NCBI RefSeq assembly: GCF_001648775.1
Contig: NZ_LVEJ01000004.1
Coordinates: 49,664 to 113,663 of the forward strand
DNA length: 64,000 bases
Source of the DNA: Pseudomonas fluorescens
GTDB taxonomy: Bacteria; Pseudomonadota; Gammaproteobacteria; Pseudomonadales; Pseudomonadaceae
Direction: 5' to 3'
The notes beneath the pieces are model-generated. The model saw nothing but the letters and a program-made list of their open reading frames with translations. It was not told the DNA's origin and ran no database searches. The translations under genes were made by a program, and so were the position numbers. Positions within the stretch are counted from its first letter, which is position 1. Each line of letters starts with the position of its first letter. Shown here in pieces: positions 29,627 through 38,475 of this stretch.

Positions 29627-29995
29627 TCAGGCGCTACGAGTCTCGCGGACCAGACGCAACCCGGCAATCACCAACGCAAACACCGCCAACGTGGTGTTGT
29701 ACAACGCCAGCGCCGGCACCCCAAACACCAGTGCCAGCACCGCCAGCCACCACCCTGCCCGCCCTGGCAAGACAAAACCGATCAGCGCCGCACCCAGCGC
29801 CGTCCAGCCCAACACCTTGAAGTGAATCATCAAGCCAAGATTGGAGCGCAACAGGCATTCCCAACGACCGGCTTCATCCACGCAGATGCCCACCCACTTG
29901 CCGTCCTCCATAAAGCCATAACGTGCGCCATAGCTGGCGGCCAGCCACAACGGCAACAAAACAAGCAGCAGAATCACGGGCAAACGGCGGGACAT
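29627..29995 (-). CDS. Small membrane protein of unknown function
   Basis: 122 residues from ATG 29995 (MSRRLPVILLLVLLPLWLAAS). One N-terminal helix, a polar loop with two cysteines (VGICVDEAGRWECLL), then three hydrophobic helices. I do not recognise the family. The two loop cysteines would be periplasmic and could form a disulfide. It is convergent with the GH17 gene and divergent from the hydrolase gene. Confidence 0.6.
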   Translation of the reverse strand: MSRRLPVILLLVLLPLWLAASYGARYGFMEDGKWVGICVDEAGRWECLLRSNLGLMIHFKVLGWTALGAALIGFVLPGRAGWWLAVLALVFGVPALALYNTTLAVFALVIAGLRLVRETRSA

Positions 29996-30219
29996 GAAGC
30001 ACTCCAAACGAGAGAAATCGGCGGCCAGCTTAATCTGCCGCCAGCGGTGTGCAAGCGCTAACAACTGTTAACTGTTCATTGAGGCGGTGCAAAGTGTATC
30101 GTCCAGCTACTATTACTCCGAATTCTGCCTGTTTGGTGCCGCAGCATGGCACTTTGGCGCAAACCCGGTGGTCATAGCCTGCGAACTTCATTCGGCACCT
30201 TCCTCTAAGGGATCTAGTC

Positions 30220-31518
30220 ATGCTCCGTTCCTTGCGCTTCGCCGCGCTGTTCAGCGGCCTTATTTTGAGTGCGTCCGCACTGGCGGTGGATATCGACGCC
30301 GCCAGTTATGGCTACCCCCTGACCAACCCGTTCGAGGCGACCATCGCCACGACGCCGCCGGACCTGCGCCCGGAATTGCCGCTGGACGACGACATCAATC
30401 AATCGGACCGCAGCCTGACGTTGCGCCCGGAGCGCGAGTTCATCCTGCCGGACAACTTCTGGGCGGTGAAAAAGCTCACCTACCGCATCGCCACTCAGGA
30501 CAAACCGGCTCCGCTGATTTTCCTGATCGCCGGCACCGGCGCACGCTACGACAGCACGCTCAACGAATACCTGAAAAAGCTCTACTACAAGGCCGGCTAC
30601 CACGTCGTGCAATTGTCCTCGCCGACCAGTTTTGACTTCATCAGCGCCGCCTCACGTTTCGCCACCCCCGGCGTGACCAAGGAAGATGCCGAAGACATGT
30701 ACCGGGTGATGCAGGCCGTGCGTGCGCAGAATCCAAAGCTGCCGGTCACCGAGTATTACCTGACCGGCTACAGCCTTGGCGCTCTGGATGCTGCATTCGT
30801 CGCACATCTGGACGAAACGCGCCGCAGCTTCAACTTCAAGAAAGTCCTGCTGCTCAACCCGCCGGTCAACCTCTATACCTCGGTGACCAACCTCGACAAG
30901 TTGGTACAGACTGAGGTGAAAGGCATCAACAACAGCACCACATTCTATGAACTGGTGCTGTCCAAGCTGACTCGCTACTTCCAGCAAAAAGGCTACATCG
31001 ACCTCAACGATGCGCTGCTCTATGACTTCCAGCAGTCCAAGCAGCACCTGACCAACGAACAGATGGCGATGCTGATCGGCACCTCGTTCCGCTTCTCGGC
31101 GGCCGACATCGCCTTCACCTCCGACCTGATCAACCGTCGCGGCCTGATCACCCCGCCGAAATTCCCGATCACCGAAGGCACCAGCCTCACGCCGTTCCTC
31201 AAGCGTGCGCTGCAGTGCGACTTCGACTGCTACCTGACCGATCAGGTGATCCCGATGTGGCGCGCGCGCACCGACGGCGGCAGCCTGCTGCAACTGATCG
31301 ATCAGGTCAGCCTGTATGCGCTCAAGGATTACCTGCACGACAGCCCGAAAATCGCCGTGATGCACAACGCCGACGACGTCATTCTCGGCCCGGGCGACCT
31401 CGGTTTCCTGCGCAAGACCTTCGGTGATCGCCTGACCGTTTATCCACTGGGCGGCCATTGCGGCAACCTTAACTACCGCGTCAACAGCGACGCCATGCTG
31501 GAGTTCTTCCGTGGCTAA
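30220..31518 (+). CDS. Exported alpha/beta-hydrolase-like protein
   Basis: 432 residues with a signal peptide (about 1-22, ASALA). The fold signals are PLIFLIAGTGARYDS, the nucleophile elbow LTGYSLGALDAAF (Ser185), an acidic loop HNADDVILGPGDL (candidate Asp) and YPLGGHCGNLNY (candidate His). Members are sometimes mis-annotated as serine/threonine kinases; no kinase motif is present. It overlaps the MlaA-like gene by 8 bases, which suggests a periplasmic lipid-related role. Substrate unknown. Confidence 0.7.
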   Translation: MLRSLRFAALFSGLILSASALAVDIDAASYGYPLTNPFEATIATTPPDLRPELPLDDDINQSDRSLTLRPEREFILPDNFWAVKKLTYRIATQDKPAPLIFLIAGTGARYDSTLNEYLKKLYYKAGYHVVQLSSPTSFDFISAASRFATPGVTKEDAEDMYRVMQAVRAQNPKLPVTEYYLTGYSLGALDAAFVAHLDETRRSFNFKKVLLLNPPVNLYTSVTNLDKLVQTEVKGINNSTTFYELVLSKLTRYFQQKGYIDLNDALLYDFQQSKQHLTNEQMAMLIGTSFRFSAADIAFTSDLINRRGLITPPKFPITEGTSLTPFLKRALQCDFDCYLTDQVIPMWRARTDGGSLLQLIDQVSLYALKDYLHDSPKIAVMHNADDVILGPGDLGFLRKTFGDRLTVYPLGGHCGNLNYRVNSDAMLEFFRG

Positions 31519-32299
31519 ATATCTCCTGCTGATGGCAGCGCTCCTCTGCGCAGGCGTGGCCCAGGCCGACAACAGCAAAGCCAACGCGCCAGTCGTCGTC
31601 GACAGCGACGGCTTTAAAGAGCCGCTGTCCAAACTCAAATTCAACCCTGGGCTGGATCAGCGCGAGTTCGAGCGCTCGACGCTCAACGCGCTGAACGTCT
31701 ACGATCCGCTGGAATCGTGGAACCGTCGGGTTTACCACTTCAACTACCGCTTCGACCAATGGGTGTTCCTGCCGGTGGTCGATGGCTACCGTTACATCAC
31801 GCCAAGCTTCGTGCGTACTGGCGTGAGTAACTTCTTCAACAACCTCGGTGACGTGCCGAACCTGGTCAACAGCCTGTTGCAGTTCAAAGGCCAGCGCTCA
31901 ATGGAAACCACCGCGCGTCTGCTGCTCAACACCACCATCGGCATCGCCGGTCTGTGGGACCCGGCCACCGCCATGGGCCTGCCGCGCCAGAGCGAAGACT
32001 TCGGTCAGACCCTGGGTTTCTACGGTGTACCGGGCGGCGCCTACTTCGTGCTGCCGATTCTCGGCCCGTCGAACATCCGCGACACCGCCGGCCTCGCTGT
32101 GGACTACACCGCCGAGTCGGCGATCAACTTCCTCAATGTCTCGGAAGTCAGCTCCAACCACCCGGAAATCTGGGCCCTGCGTGCGGTCGACAAGCGTTAT
32201 CAGACCAGCTTCCGCTACGGTCAGATGAACTCGCCGTTCGAGTACGAGAAAGTGCGTTACGTGTACACCGAGGCGCGCAAGTTGCAGATCGCCGAATAA
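31511..32299 (+). CDS. MlaA/VacJ family protein without a lipobox
   Basis: 262 residues from GTG 31511, with GGAG 7 nt upstream inside the preceding gene. The MlaA core is clear: YDPLESWNRRVYHFNYRFDQWV, NFFNNLGDVPNLVNSLLQ, RLLLNTTIGIAGLWDPA and SEDFGQTLGFYGVPGGAYFVLPILGPSNIRDTAG. MlaA extracts phospholipids from the outer leaflet of the outer membrane. This one has a signal-peptidase-I site (VAQA, before Asp) and no lipobox cysteine at the right place, so it is probably soluble or held by its donut helices. It is probably a paralogue of the main MlaA. Confidence 0.88.
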   Translation: MAKYLLLMAALLCAGVAQADNSKANAPVVVDSDGFKEPLSKLKFNPGLDQREFERSTLNALNVYDPLESWNRRVYHFNYRFDQWVFLPVVDGYRYITPSFVRTGVSNFFNNLGDVPNLVNSLLQFKGQRSMETTARLLLNTTIGIAGLWDPATAMGLPRQSEDFGQTLGFYGVPGGAYFVLPILGPSNIRDTAGLAVDYTAESAINFLNVSEVSSNHPEIWALRAVDKRYQTSFRYGQMNSPFEYEKVRYVYTEARKLQIAE

Positions 32300-32320
32300 A
32301 AACGGCTGCCACAAAACACT

Positions 32321-32408
32321 GTGGGAGCGAGCTTGCTCGCGAATGCGGTAGTCCAGTCAACATTTAAGTCGACTGATACTCCGCTTTCGCGAGCAAGCTC
32401 GCTCCCAC
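32321..32408. repeat. REP pair (BIME)
   Basis: GTGGGAGCGAGCTTGCTCGC and its inverse bracket the convergent gap between the MlaA-like and DUF808 genes. Confidence 0.9.
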
Positions 32409-32427
32409 ATTTGTTTTGTGTCGCGGG

Positions 32428-33342
32428 TTAGCCCTTCACGGTTTTCCAGATTTTGCCGACGACGGAAACCACCGCCAGCACCACCGCGCCAGCAATGATC
32501 CCCGCGACACCATTGAGCAACATCGGCACCGCAAACCCGACACTGCCGGCTGCCGCACCAACGCCTTCAATCCAGTGATGCAGCACCGGCACGCCATGGG
32601 TCAGGATGCCGCCGCCGACCAGGAACATCGCCGCCGTACCGACCACCGACAAGGTTTTCATCATGTACGGTGCTGCGCTGAGAATGCCGCTGCCGATTTT
32701 TTTCGCAAACTGCCCTGGTTTCTGGGTGAGCCACAAGCCGAGGTCGTCGAGTTTGACGATGCCCGCCACCAGACCGTACACACCGACCGTCATGACAATG
32801 GCGATCCCGGACATCACGATCACTTGCTGAGTCAGCGAAGCGTCCGCCACGGTGCCGAGCGTAATCGCGATGATTTCCGCCGAAAGAATGAAGTCCGTGC
32901 GGATCGCGCCTTTGATCTTGTCCTTCTCGTACGCCACCAGATCAGTCGCCGGATCGGCCACGGCCTCTGTCAGTTGCGCATGCCCGGCTTCATCTTCAGC
33001 TGCGCTGTGCAGAAACTTGTGCGCGAGCTTCTCGAAACCCTCAAAACACAAATACGCACCACCGACCATCAACAACGGCGTCACCAGCCACGGCACGAAC
33101 GCACTGATCGCCAGCGCCGATGGCACCAGAATCAGTTTGTTGACGAACGAGCCTTTGGCCACGGCCCAGACCACGGGAATTTCCCGCTCGGCACGCACCC
33201 CGGAGACCTGCTGGGCATTGAGCGCCAGATCATCACCGAGCACGCCGGCGGTCTTCTTGGCGGCCATTTTGCTCATCAACGCCACGTCGTCCAGCACGGT
33301 GGCAATATCGTCGACCAGCACCAGCAAACTGCTTCCTGCCAT
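32428..33342 (-). CDS. DUF808 family membrane protein (YedI-like)
   Basis: 304 residues, with about six hydrophobic helices. The conserved start [21 protein letters not shown] and [16 protein letters not shown] are diagnostic of DUF808. The family is inner-membrane and of unknown function. AAAGGAAACAGG precedes the ATG. It is divergent from the TetR gene. Confidence 0.85.
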   Translation of the reverse strand: MAGSSLLVLVDDIATVLDDVALMSKMAAKKTAGVLGDDLALNAQQVSGVRAEREIPVVWAVAKGSFVNKLILVPSALAISAFVPWLVTPLLMVGGAYLCFEGFEKLAHKFLHSAAEDEAGHAQLTEAVADPATDLVAYEKDKIKGAIRTDFILSAEIIAITLGTVADASLTQQVIVMSGIAIVMTVGVYGLVAGIVKLDDLGLWLTQKPGQFAKKIGSGILSAAPYMMKTLSVVGTAAMFLVGGGILTHGVPVLHHWIEGVGAAAGSVGFAVPMLLNGVAGIIAGAVVLAVVSVVGKIWKTVKG

Positions 33343-33477
33343 GAATCCTGTTTCCTTTTATGTATGAATGTTGCGAAGCATAACGCGACCACAGACCACA
33401 CGGGGCATTCTTGAGCGCTGCGCGAGGCCGGTGCTACCATGCGCAACCGCCAGAACAGGCAAGGAACCACCGGGTTT

Positions 33478-34083
33478 ATGAGCACAATCCGCGAGCGCAA
33501 CAAAGAACTGATCCTGCGTGCCGCCAGTGAGGAGTTTGCCGACAAGGGCTTCGCTGCGACCAAAACCAGCGACATCGCCGCCAAGGCGGGATTGCCCAAG
33601 CCCAACGTCTACTACTACTTCAAGTCCAAGGAAAACCTCTACCGCGAGGTTCTGGAAAGCATCATCGTGCCGATTTTGCAGGCCTCGACGCCGTTCAACC
33701 CGGACGGTGTACCGAGCGAAGTGCTGAGCGGCTACATCCGCTCGAAGATCCGCATCTCCCGCGACCTGCCCTTCGCCTCGAAAGTGTTCGCCAGCGAAAT
33801 CATGCACGGCGCCCCGCACCTGAGCGCCGACCTGGTCGAGCAGCTCAACGGCCAGGCCAAGCACAACATCGACTGCATCCAGAGCTGGATCGACCGCGGG
33901 CAAATTGCCCCGATCGACCCTAATCACCTGATGTTCAGCATCTGGGCCGCGACCCAGACCTACGCCGACTTCGACTGGCAGATTTCTGCGGTGACCGGCA
34001 AGGACAAGCTGGACGAGGCGGATTATGAAGCGGCGGCACAGACGATTATCCGGTTGGTGTTGAAAGGCTGTGAGCCGGACTGA
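33478..34083 (+). CDS. TetR family regulator (RutR/YcdC-like C-terminal domain)
   Basis: 201 residues from ATG 33478 (MSTIRERNKELILRAASEEF). HTH: GFAATKTSDIAAKAGLPKPNVYYYFKSKENLY. The C-terminal part (SKVFASEIMHGAPHLSADLVEQLN, IDCIQSWIDRGQIAPIDPNHLMFSIWAATQTYADF) resembles RutR-type pyrimidine/purine-responsive regulators. In P. aeruginosa a TetR gene stands beside the gcl locus in the same order, so it is a candidate regulator of gcl or of itself; this is inference. Confidence 0.85.
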   Translation: MSTIRERNKELILRAASEEFADKGFAATKTSDIAAKAGLPKPNVYYYFKSKENLYREVLESIIVPILQASTPFNPDGVPSEVLSGYIRSKIRISRDLPFASKVFASEIMHGAPHLSADLVEQLNGQAKHNIDCIQSWIDRGQIAPIDPNHLMFSIWAATQTYADFDWQISAVTGKDKLDEADYEAAAQTIIRLVLKGCEPD

Positions 34084-34101
34084 TAGACCGCGGTGAGGCC
34101 A

Positions 34102-34175
34102 TCGCGAGCAGGCTCGCTCCCACATTGGACCCGTGGCGTTCACAAATCCCCTGTGGGAGCGAGCCTGCTCGCGAA
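34102..34175. repeat. REP pair left of the RAYT gene
   Basis: Inverse and direct REP units (TCGCGAGCAGGCTCGCTCCC, then GTGGGAGCGAGCCTGCTCGC) with about 29 bases between; 24 bases from the RAYT stop. Confidence 0.9.
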
Positions 34176-34198
34176 TGGCGGCAACACAAAAATTTCGC

Positions 34199-34657
34199 TC
34201 AAACCCAAATCGCATCCCACAACGGATAGTCGCCAAGCTTCTTAACCAAACCAGCCCGCAACGGGTTAGCCACGACATACCGAGCCAACGTCACCAGATC
34301 TTCTTCTCTGCGCAATGCACGATCATGAAAGCCTGATTGCCAAAGACTGGCCTGTCGACCCGTCGAGAGATTCACGGCTTTGGTGCTGAGGGATTTTGTA
34401 CGCTGCATCAACTCGCCGAGCGAACCGCGCCTCAATTCAATCAACCAATGAAAATGGTCTGGCATGACTACCCAGGCCAACGTACTGGCAATGCCCATTT
34501 CCTCTGCGACGTGAAATTGGCTGGCGACCAATCGACCCAGTGCAAAGTCGCTGAAAACAGGTTGCCTTCCCGCCGTATTGGTTGTTAGCAGGTAAATGCG
34601 GTTCTGTTCGGAGTAACGACCAATGCGCAAACGATTTGAAGCAGATGGATTCAGCAT
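34199..34657 (-). CDS. REP-associated tyrosine transposase (RAYT)
   Basis: 152 residues, complete. Y1-transposase-like fold: the HUH metal motif is MPDHFHWLIELR (His68, His70), and the probable catalytic Tyr127 is in LARYVVANPLRAGLV. It has the short length and the NRLRIGRYSEQNRIYLLT start of RAYTs. RAYTs cut and join single strands at REP hairpins and are thought to be the source of REP spread. It lies between two REP pairs of the class found all over this window, so it may be the matching enzyme. Confidence 0.92.
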   Translation of the reverse strand: MLNPSASNRLRIGRYSEQNRIYLLTTNTAGRQPVFSDFALGRLVASQFHVAEEMGIASTLAWVVMPDHFHWLIELRRGSLGELMQRTKSLSTKAVNLSTGRQASLWQSGFHDRALRREEDLVTLARYVVANPLRAGLVKKLGDYPLWDAIWV

Positions 34658-34753
34658 TCCTTCGCCTTTTCATGTCCTGATCATGAAAAGGCTAGCTAGA
34701 TGATTGTCGGACCAAGCGTCAGACTTTTAGCAAGATGTGTACGGAAGATCGCC

Positions 34754-34848
34754 TTCGCGAGCAGGCTCGCTCCCACAGGTGACTTGGGGTATTCAGACAT
34801 TTTGTGTCTGAGCACAAATCCAATGTGGGAGCGAGCCTGCTCGCGAAG
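34754..34848. repeat. REP pair right of the RAYT gene
   Basis: TTCGCGAGCAGGCTCGCTCC and the inverse, about 48 bases apart; 97 bases upstream of the RAYT start and just downstream of the GlcG-like stop. Confidence 0.9.
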
Positions 34849-34870
34849 ATGGTTAATCAGCCGCTAATGA

Positions 34871-35311
34871 TCAAGCAGCCACCCCCGCATCCGCCCGCAA
34901 ATCCAGCGCCTCCACTGCCTTAATCGCAACCTGCTCATCAATATCCGACAGATCGCCGCTAATCCCGATCGCGCCCAGCACGCTTCCCGCCTGATCTCGA
35001 ATCAACACACCGCCCGGTGCCGGCACGACGCTGCCCTGGCCCATGCTGTTGAGCGCGGCAATAAACGCCGGGCGTTGTTGTGCATCCAGTGCCAGCAGGC
35101 GTGAGCCTTTGCCCAGGGCGATCGCGCCCCAGGCTTTGCCGATGGCGATGTTCGGGCGCAGCAGGCTGGCGCCGTCTTCGCGTTGCAGGGTGATCAGGTG
35201 GCCGCCGGTATCGAGTACCGCGATGGTCAGCGGCGCGGCGTTGATGCCGCGCCCTGCGTTGATGGCCTCGTTGACCAGGTTGACTGCGACTTTCAAGGTT
35301 AAAGCGCTCAT
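34871..35311 (-). CDS. GlcG/HbpS family heme-binding-like protein
   Basis: 146 residues. The GlcG/HbpS fold is recognised from LTIAVLDTGGHLITLQREDGAS, IAIGKAWGAIALGKGS and GGVLIRDQAGSVLGAIGISG, with alternating strand and helix. Family members occur in glycolate, glyoxylate and diol loci; some bind heme, but their role is not settled. It is divergent from gcl across a region with two identical palindromes, so the two are probably co-regulated. Confidence 0.85.
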   Translation of the reverse strand: MSALTLKVAVNLVNEAINAGRGINAAPLTIAVLDTGGHLITLQREDGASLLRPNIAIGKAWGAIALGKGSRLLALDAQQRPAFIAALNSMGQGSVVPAPGGVLIRDQAGSVLGAIGISGDLSDIDEQVAIKAVEALDLRADAGVAA

Positions 35312-35404
35312 GGTGCCGTCCTCATTTTGTTATAGGGAAAGTCGTGGGCCTGCGGTTTTGTGCCGCAGGCCGATGCAACAAATAGAACACAATGAATTAT
35401 TTTT

Positions 35405-35414
35405 TTGTATACAA
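35405..35414. promoter_or_regulatory. Palindromic operator TTGTATACAA, copy 1
   Basis: Perfect 10-bp palindrome in an AT-rich context, 94 bases upstream of the GlcG-like start, where that gene's promoter should lie. An identical copy is 138 bases away in front of gcl. Confidence 0.6.
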
Positions 35415-35498
35415 TAATTCTCGAAAAACGCCACATGCGACGAAAAGCCACAGTCAGACGGGCTTCCGACGAATGAAACAGACGCTTGAGAAAATGGA

Positions 35499-35528
35499 TT
35501 GACCTGCGCCGTCCGCCGTGAATACACT
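35499..35528 (+). promoter_or_regulatory. Probable gcl promoter
   Basis: TTGACC (35499-35504), 18 bases, TACACT (35523-35528). Transcription would start near 35535, immediately before operator copy 2. Confidence 0.55.
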
Positions 35529-35542
35529 CTGCGCAAAGCCAC

Positions 35543-35552
35543 TTGTATACAA
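35543..35552. promoter_or_regulatory. Palindromic operator TTGTATACAA, copy 2
   Basis: Identical to copy 1, placed just downstream of the predicted gcl start of transcription and 28 bases before the ATG. This is a classical place for a repressor to block initiation or elongation. The binding protein is unknown. Confidence 0.6.
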
Positions 35553-35579
35553 TTACAAAACGTAAAGAGGCACAAAACC

Positions 35580-37355
35580 ATGAGCAAAATGAGAGCAATC
35601 GAAGCCGCCGTTCTGGTGATGCGCCGTGAAGGGGTTGATACCGCTTTTGGCATCCCGGGCGCTGCCATCAACCCGCTGTACTCCGCCTTGCAAAAGGTCG
35701 GTGGCATCGATCACGTCCTTGCTCGCCACGTTGAAGGCGCCTCGCACATGGCCGAGGGCTACACCCGCACCAAGGCCGGCAACATCGGCGTGTGCATCGG
35801 CACTTCCGGCCCTGCCGGTACCGACATGGTCACCGGGCTCTACAGCGCCTCGGCCGACTCGATTCCAATCCTCTGCATCACAGGGCAAGCACCCCGCGCC
35901 CGTATGCACAAGGAAGACTTCCAGGCTGTCGACATCACCAGCATCGTCAAGCCAGTCACCAAGTGGGCGACCACTGTTCTGGAACCGGGCCAAGTGCCTT
36001 ACGCGTTCCAGAAAGCCTTCTTTGAAATGCGCTCCGGCCGTCCAGGCCCGGTGCTGATCGACCTGCCGTTCGACGTACAGATGGCCGAAATCGAATTCGA
36101 TATCGATGCTTACCAGCCGCTGCCATTGGCCAAGCCGACTGCGACCCGCGTTCAGGTTGAAAAGGCTCTGGCTTTGCTCGATCAGGCTGAGCGTCCACTG
36201 CTGGTGGCCGGCGGCGGCATCATCAATGCCGACGCCAGCGATCTGCTGGTTGAGTTCGCTGAGCTGACCGGTATTCCGGTGATCCCGACCCTGATGGGCT
36301 GGGGCACCATCCCGGACGATCACCCGCTGATGGTCGGCATGGTCGGTCTGCAGACATCGCACCGTTACGGCAACGCGACGATGCTGAAATCCGACGTGGT
36401 GTTGGGGATCGGTAACCGTTGGGCTAACCGTCACACCGGTTCGGTAGACGTCTACACCGAAGGCCGCAAGTTCATTCACGTCGACATCGAAGGCACGCAG
36501 ATCGGTCGTGTGTTCACGCCGGATCTGGGCATCGTTTCCGACGCCGCTGCTGCGCTGACCGTGTTCATCGAAGTGGCGCGTGAATGGCAAGCCGCCGGCA
36601 AGCTGAAAAACCGCAGTGCCTGGCTGCAAGATTGCCAGCAGCGCAAAGCCAGCCTGCACCGCAAAACCCACTTCGACAACGTGCCGGTCAAACCACAGCG
36701 CGTTTACGAAGAAATGAACCAGGTGTTCGGCAAGGACACCTGCTACGTCAGCACCATTGGTCTGTCGCAGATTGCCGGCGCGCAGTTCCTGCACGTCTAC
36801 AAGCCGCGTCACTGGATCAACTGTGGCCAGGCCGGCCCGTTGGGCTGGACCATTCCGGCAGCGCTGGGCGTGGTGAAGGCCGATCCGAACCGTAAAGTCG
36901 TGGCCCTGTCGGGGGACTATGACTTCCAGTTCATGATCGAAGAACTGGCGGTCGGCGCTCAGTTCAAACTGCCGTACATCCATGTCGTGGTGAACAACTC
37001 GTACCTGGGTCTGATCCGTCAGGCACAGCGCGGGTTCGAAATGGACTACTGCGTGCAGCTGTCCTTCGATAACCTGAACGCGCCGGAACTCAACGGTTAC
37101 GGTGTTGACCACGTCGCAGTGGCTGAAGGCCTCGGCTGTAAGGCACTGCGTGTGTTCGAACCATCGGAAATCGCCCCTGCCCTGCGCAAGGCCGAACAGA
37201 TGATCGAAGAGTTCAAGGTGCCGGTGATCGTCGAGATCATTCTGGAGCGTGTGACCAACATCTCCATGGGTACCGAGATCAACGCCGTCAACGAATTCGA
37301 AGACCTGGCGCTGGTCGGCAACGATGCGCCAACGGCGATTTCGCTGCTTGATTAA
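35580..37355 (+). CDS. gcl: Glyoxylate carboligase (tartronate-semialdehyde synthase)
   Basis: 591 residues from ATG 35580 ([12 protein letters not shown]), with AGAGG upstream. ThDP-dependent enzyme of the acetolactate-synthase fold. It has [17 protein letters not shown], where Val51 replaces the catalytic Glu of other family members, the hallmark of glyoxylate carboligase. The ThDP/Mg motif is [15 protein letters not shown]...NNSYLG. It joins two glyoxylate into tartronate semialdehyde with release of CO2. First gene of the glyoxylate operon. Confidence 0.97.
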   Translation: MSKMRAIEAAVLVMRREGVDTAFGIPGAAINPLYSALQKVGGIDHVLARHVEGASHMAEGYTRTKAGNIGVCIGTSGPAGTDMVTGLYSASADSIPILCITGQAPRARMHKEDFQAVDITSIVKPVTKWATTVLEPGQVPYAFQKAFFEMRSGRPGPVLIDLPFDVQMAEIEFDIDAYQPLPLAKPTATRVQVEKALALLDQAERPLLVAGGGIINADASDLLVEFAELTGIPVIPTLMGWGTIPDDHPLMVGMVGLQTSHRYGNATMLKSDVVLGIGNRWANRHTGSVDVYTEGRKFIHVDIEGTQIGRVFTPDLGIVSDAAAALTVFIEVAREWQAAGKLKNRSAWLQDCQQRKASLHRKTHFDNVPVKPQRVYEEMNQVFGKDTCYVSTIGLSQIAGAQFLHVYKPRHWINCGQAGPLGWTIPAALGVVKADPNRKVVALSGDYDFQFMIEELAVGAQFKLPYIHVVVNNSYLGLIRQAQRGFEMDYCVQLSFDNLNAPELNGYGVDHVAVAEGLGCKALRVFEPSEIAPALRKAEQMIEEFKVPVIVEIILERVTNISMGTEINAVNEFEDLALVGNDAPTAISLLD

Positions 37356-37365
37356 ACGTAATTAG

Positions 37366-37483
37366 CCCCCTCTCCCTCCGGGAGAGGGCTGGGGTGAGGG
37401 AAAGGTTTTGCGGTGCTCGCAAAATTCGGATCAGACTCAGGATCCCCCTCACCCTAACCCTCTCCCCCAGGAGAGGGGACTTG
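37366..37483. repeat. MITE-like repeat, CTCTCCC family, between gcl and hyi
   Basis: About 118 bases. Two CTCTCC/GGAGAG hairpin ends in inverted orientation (CCCCCTCTCCCTCCGGGAGA at the left, TCCCCCAGGAGAGGGGACTT at the right) enclose a short inner sequence. The ends are turned outward compared with the copies at 3132 and 45281. Confidence 0.65.
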
Positions 37484-37533
37484 ATCGCGTTCAGTCTGAC
37501 CAACCGTGTCACATCCGTTTTTAGGAGACCACC

Positions 37534-38316
37534 ATGCCGCGTTTCGCAGCCAACCTGTCCATGCTGTTCACCGAACAGGATTTCCTTGCCCGTTTCGACG
37601 CCGCCGCCAAGGCTGGTTTCAGCGGTGTCGAGTACCTGTTCCCGTACGACTTCAGCTCCGCTGAAATCAAGGCCAAGCTCGACGCCAATGGTCTGACCCA
37701 AGTGCTGTTCAACCTGCCGGCCGGTGACTGGGCCAAGGGCGAACGCGGTATCGCGTGCCTGCCGGATCGGGTCGAAGAATTCCGCGCCGGTGTCGATCTG
37801 GCCATCGCTTACGCACAAGTGCTGGGCAACACCCAGGTCAACTGTCTGGCCGGTATCCGTCCGCAAGGCGTTGATGATGCAACCGTGGAAAAGACCTTCG
37901 TCGCCAACCTGAAATACGCCGCCGACAAGCTGCAGGCAGCGGGCATCAAACTGGTGATGGAAGCGATCAACACCCGCGACATCCCGGGTTTCTACCTGAA
38001 CAACACGGCGCAAGCCCTGTCGATTCGCGAACAGGTCGGCAGCGCCAATCTGTATCTGCAATACGACATCTATCACATGCAAATCATGGAAGGCGATCTG
38101 GCCCGCACCCTGCAATCGCACCTGGGCGAGATCAACCATGTGCAGCTCGCGGACAACCCGGGGCGCAACGAACCAGGCACCGGTGAAATCAACTATCGGT
38201 TCCTGTTCGAACACCTCGACCGCATCGGTTACCAGGGTTGGGTTGGCTGTGAATACAAGCCGCTGACCACCACTGAAGCAGGCCTGGGTTGGCTGAAAAC
38301 CCACAACGCAATTTAA
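37534..38316 (+). CDS. hyi: Hydroxypyruvate isomerase
   Basis: 260 residues, AGGAG before the ATG. Xylose-isomerase-like TIM barrel with ANLSMLFTEQDFLARFDAAAKAGFSGVEYLFPYDF, LVMEAINTRDIPGF (Glu), QYDIYHMQIMEGDL (Asp/His metal ligands) and GCEYKPLTTTEAGL (second Glu). It interconverts hydroxypyruvate and tartronate semialdehyde. It follows gcl, as in other pseudomonads and E. coli. Confidence 0.95.
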   Translation: MPRFAANLSMLFTEQDFLARFDAAAKAGFSGVEYLFPYDFSSAEIKAKLDANGLTQVLFNLPAGDWAKGERGIACLPDRVEEFRAGVDLAIAYAQVLGNTQVNCLAGIRPQGVDDATVEKTFVANLKYAADKLQAAGIKLVMEAINTRDIPGFYLNNTAQALSIREQVGSANLYLQYDIYHMQIMEGDLARTLQSHLGEINHVQLADNPGRNEPGTGEINYRFLFEHLDRIGYQGWVGCEYKPLTTTEAGLGWLKTHNAI

Positions 38317-38334
38317 GAACACTGCAAAAACCCT

Positions 38335-38422
38335 GTGGGAGCGAGCTTGCTCGCGAATGCGGTGGTTCAGTCAACACGGATATTGAATGTTCCACCGCAT
38401 TCGTGAGCAAGCTCACTCCCAC
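38335..38422. repeat. REP pair (BIME) between hyi and glxR
   Basis: Left unit GTGGGAGCGAGCTTGCTCGC is intact; the right unit (GTGAGCAAGCTCACTCCCAC) has drifted at compensating positions, keeping its stem. Confidence 0.85.
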
Positions 38423-38475
38423 ACAGAGCAGCTCCCCTATTTGCTTGAGCAAGACAAAAACAAGAGGATTTTCTC

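Noticed and set aside
30220..31518. Serine/threonine kinase, a name sometimes given to this family
   Set aside because: No glycine loop, HRD or DFG motif; the GYSLG elbow and late Asp and His fit an alpha/beta hydrolase.
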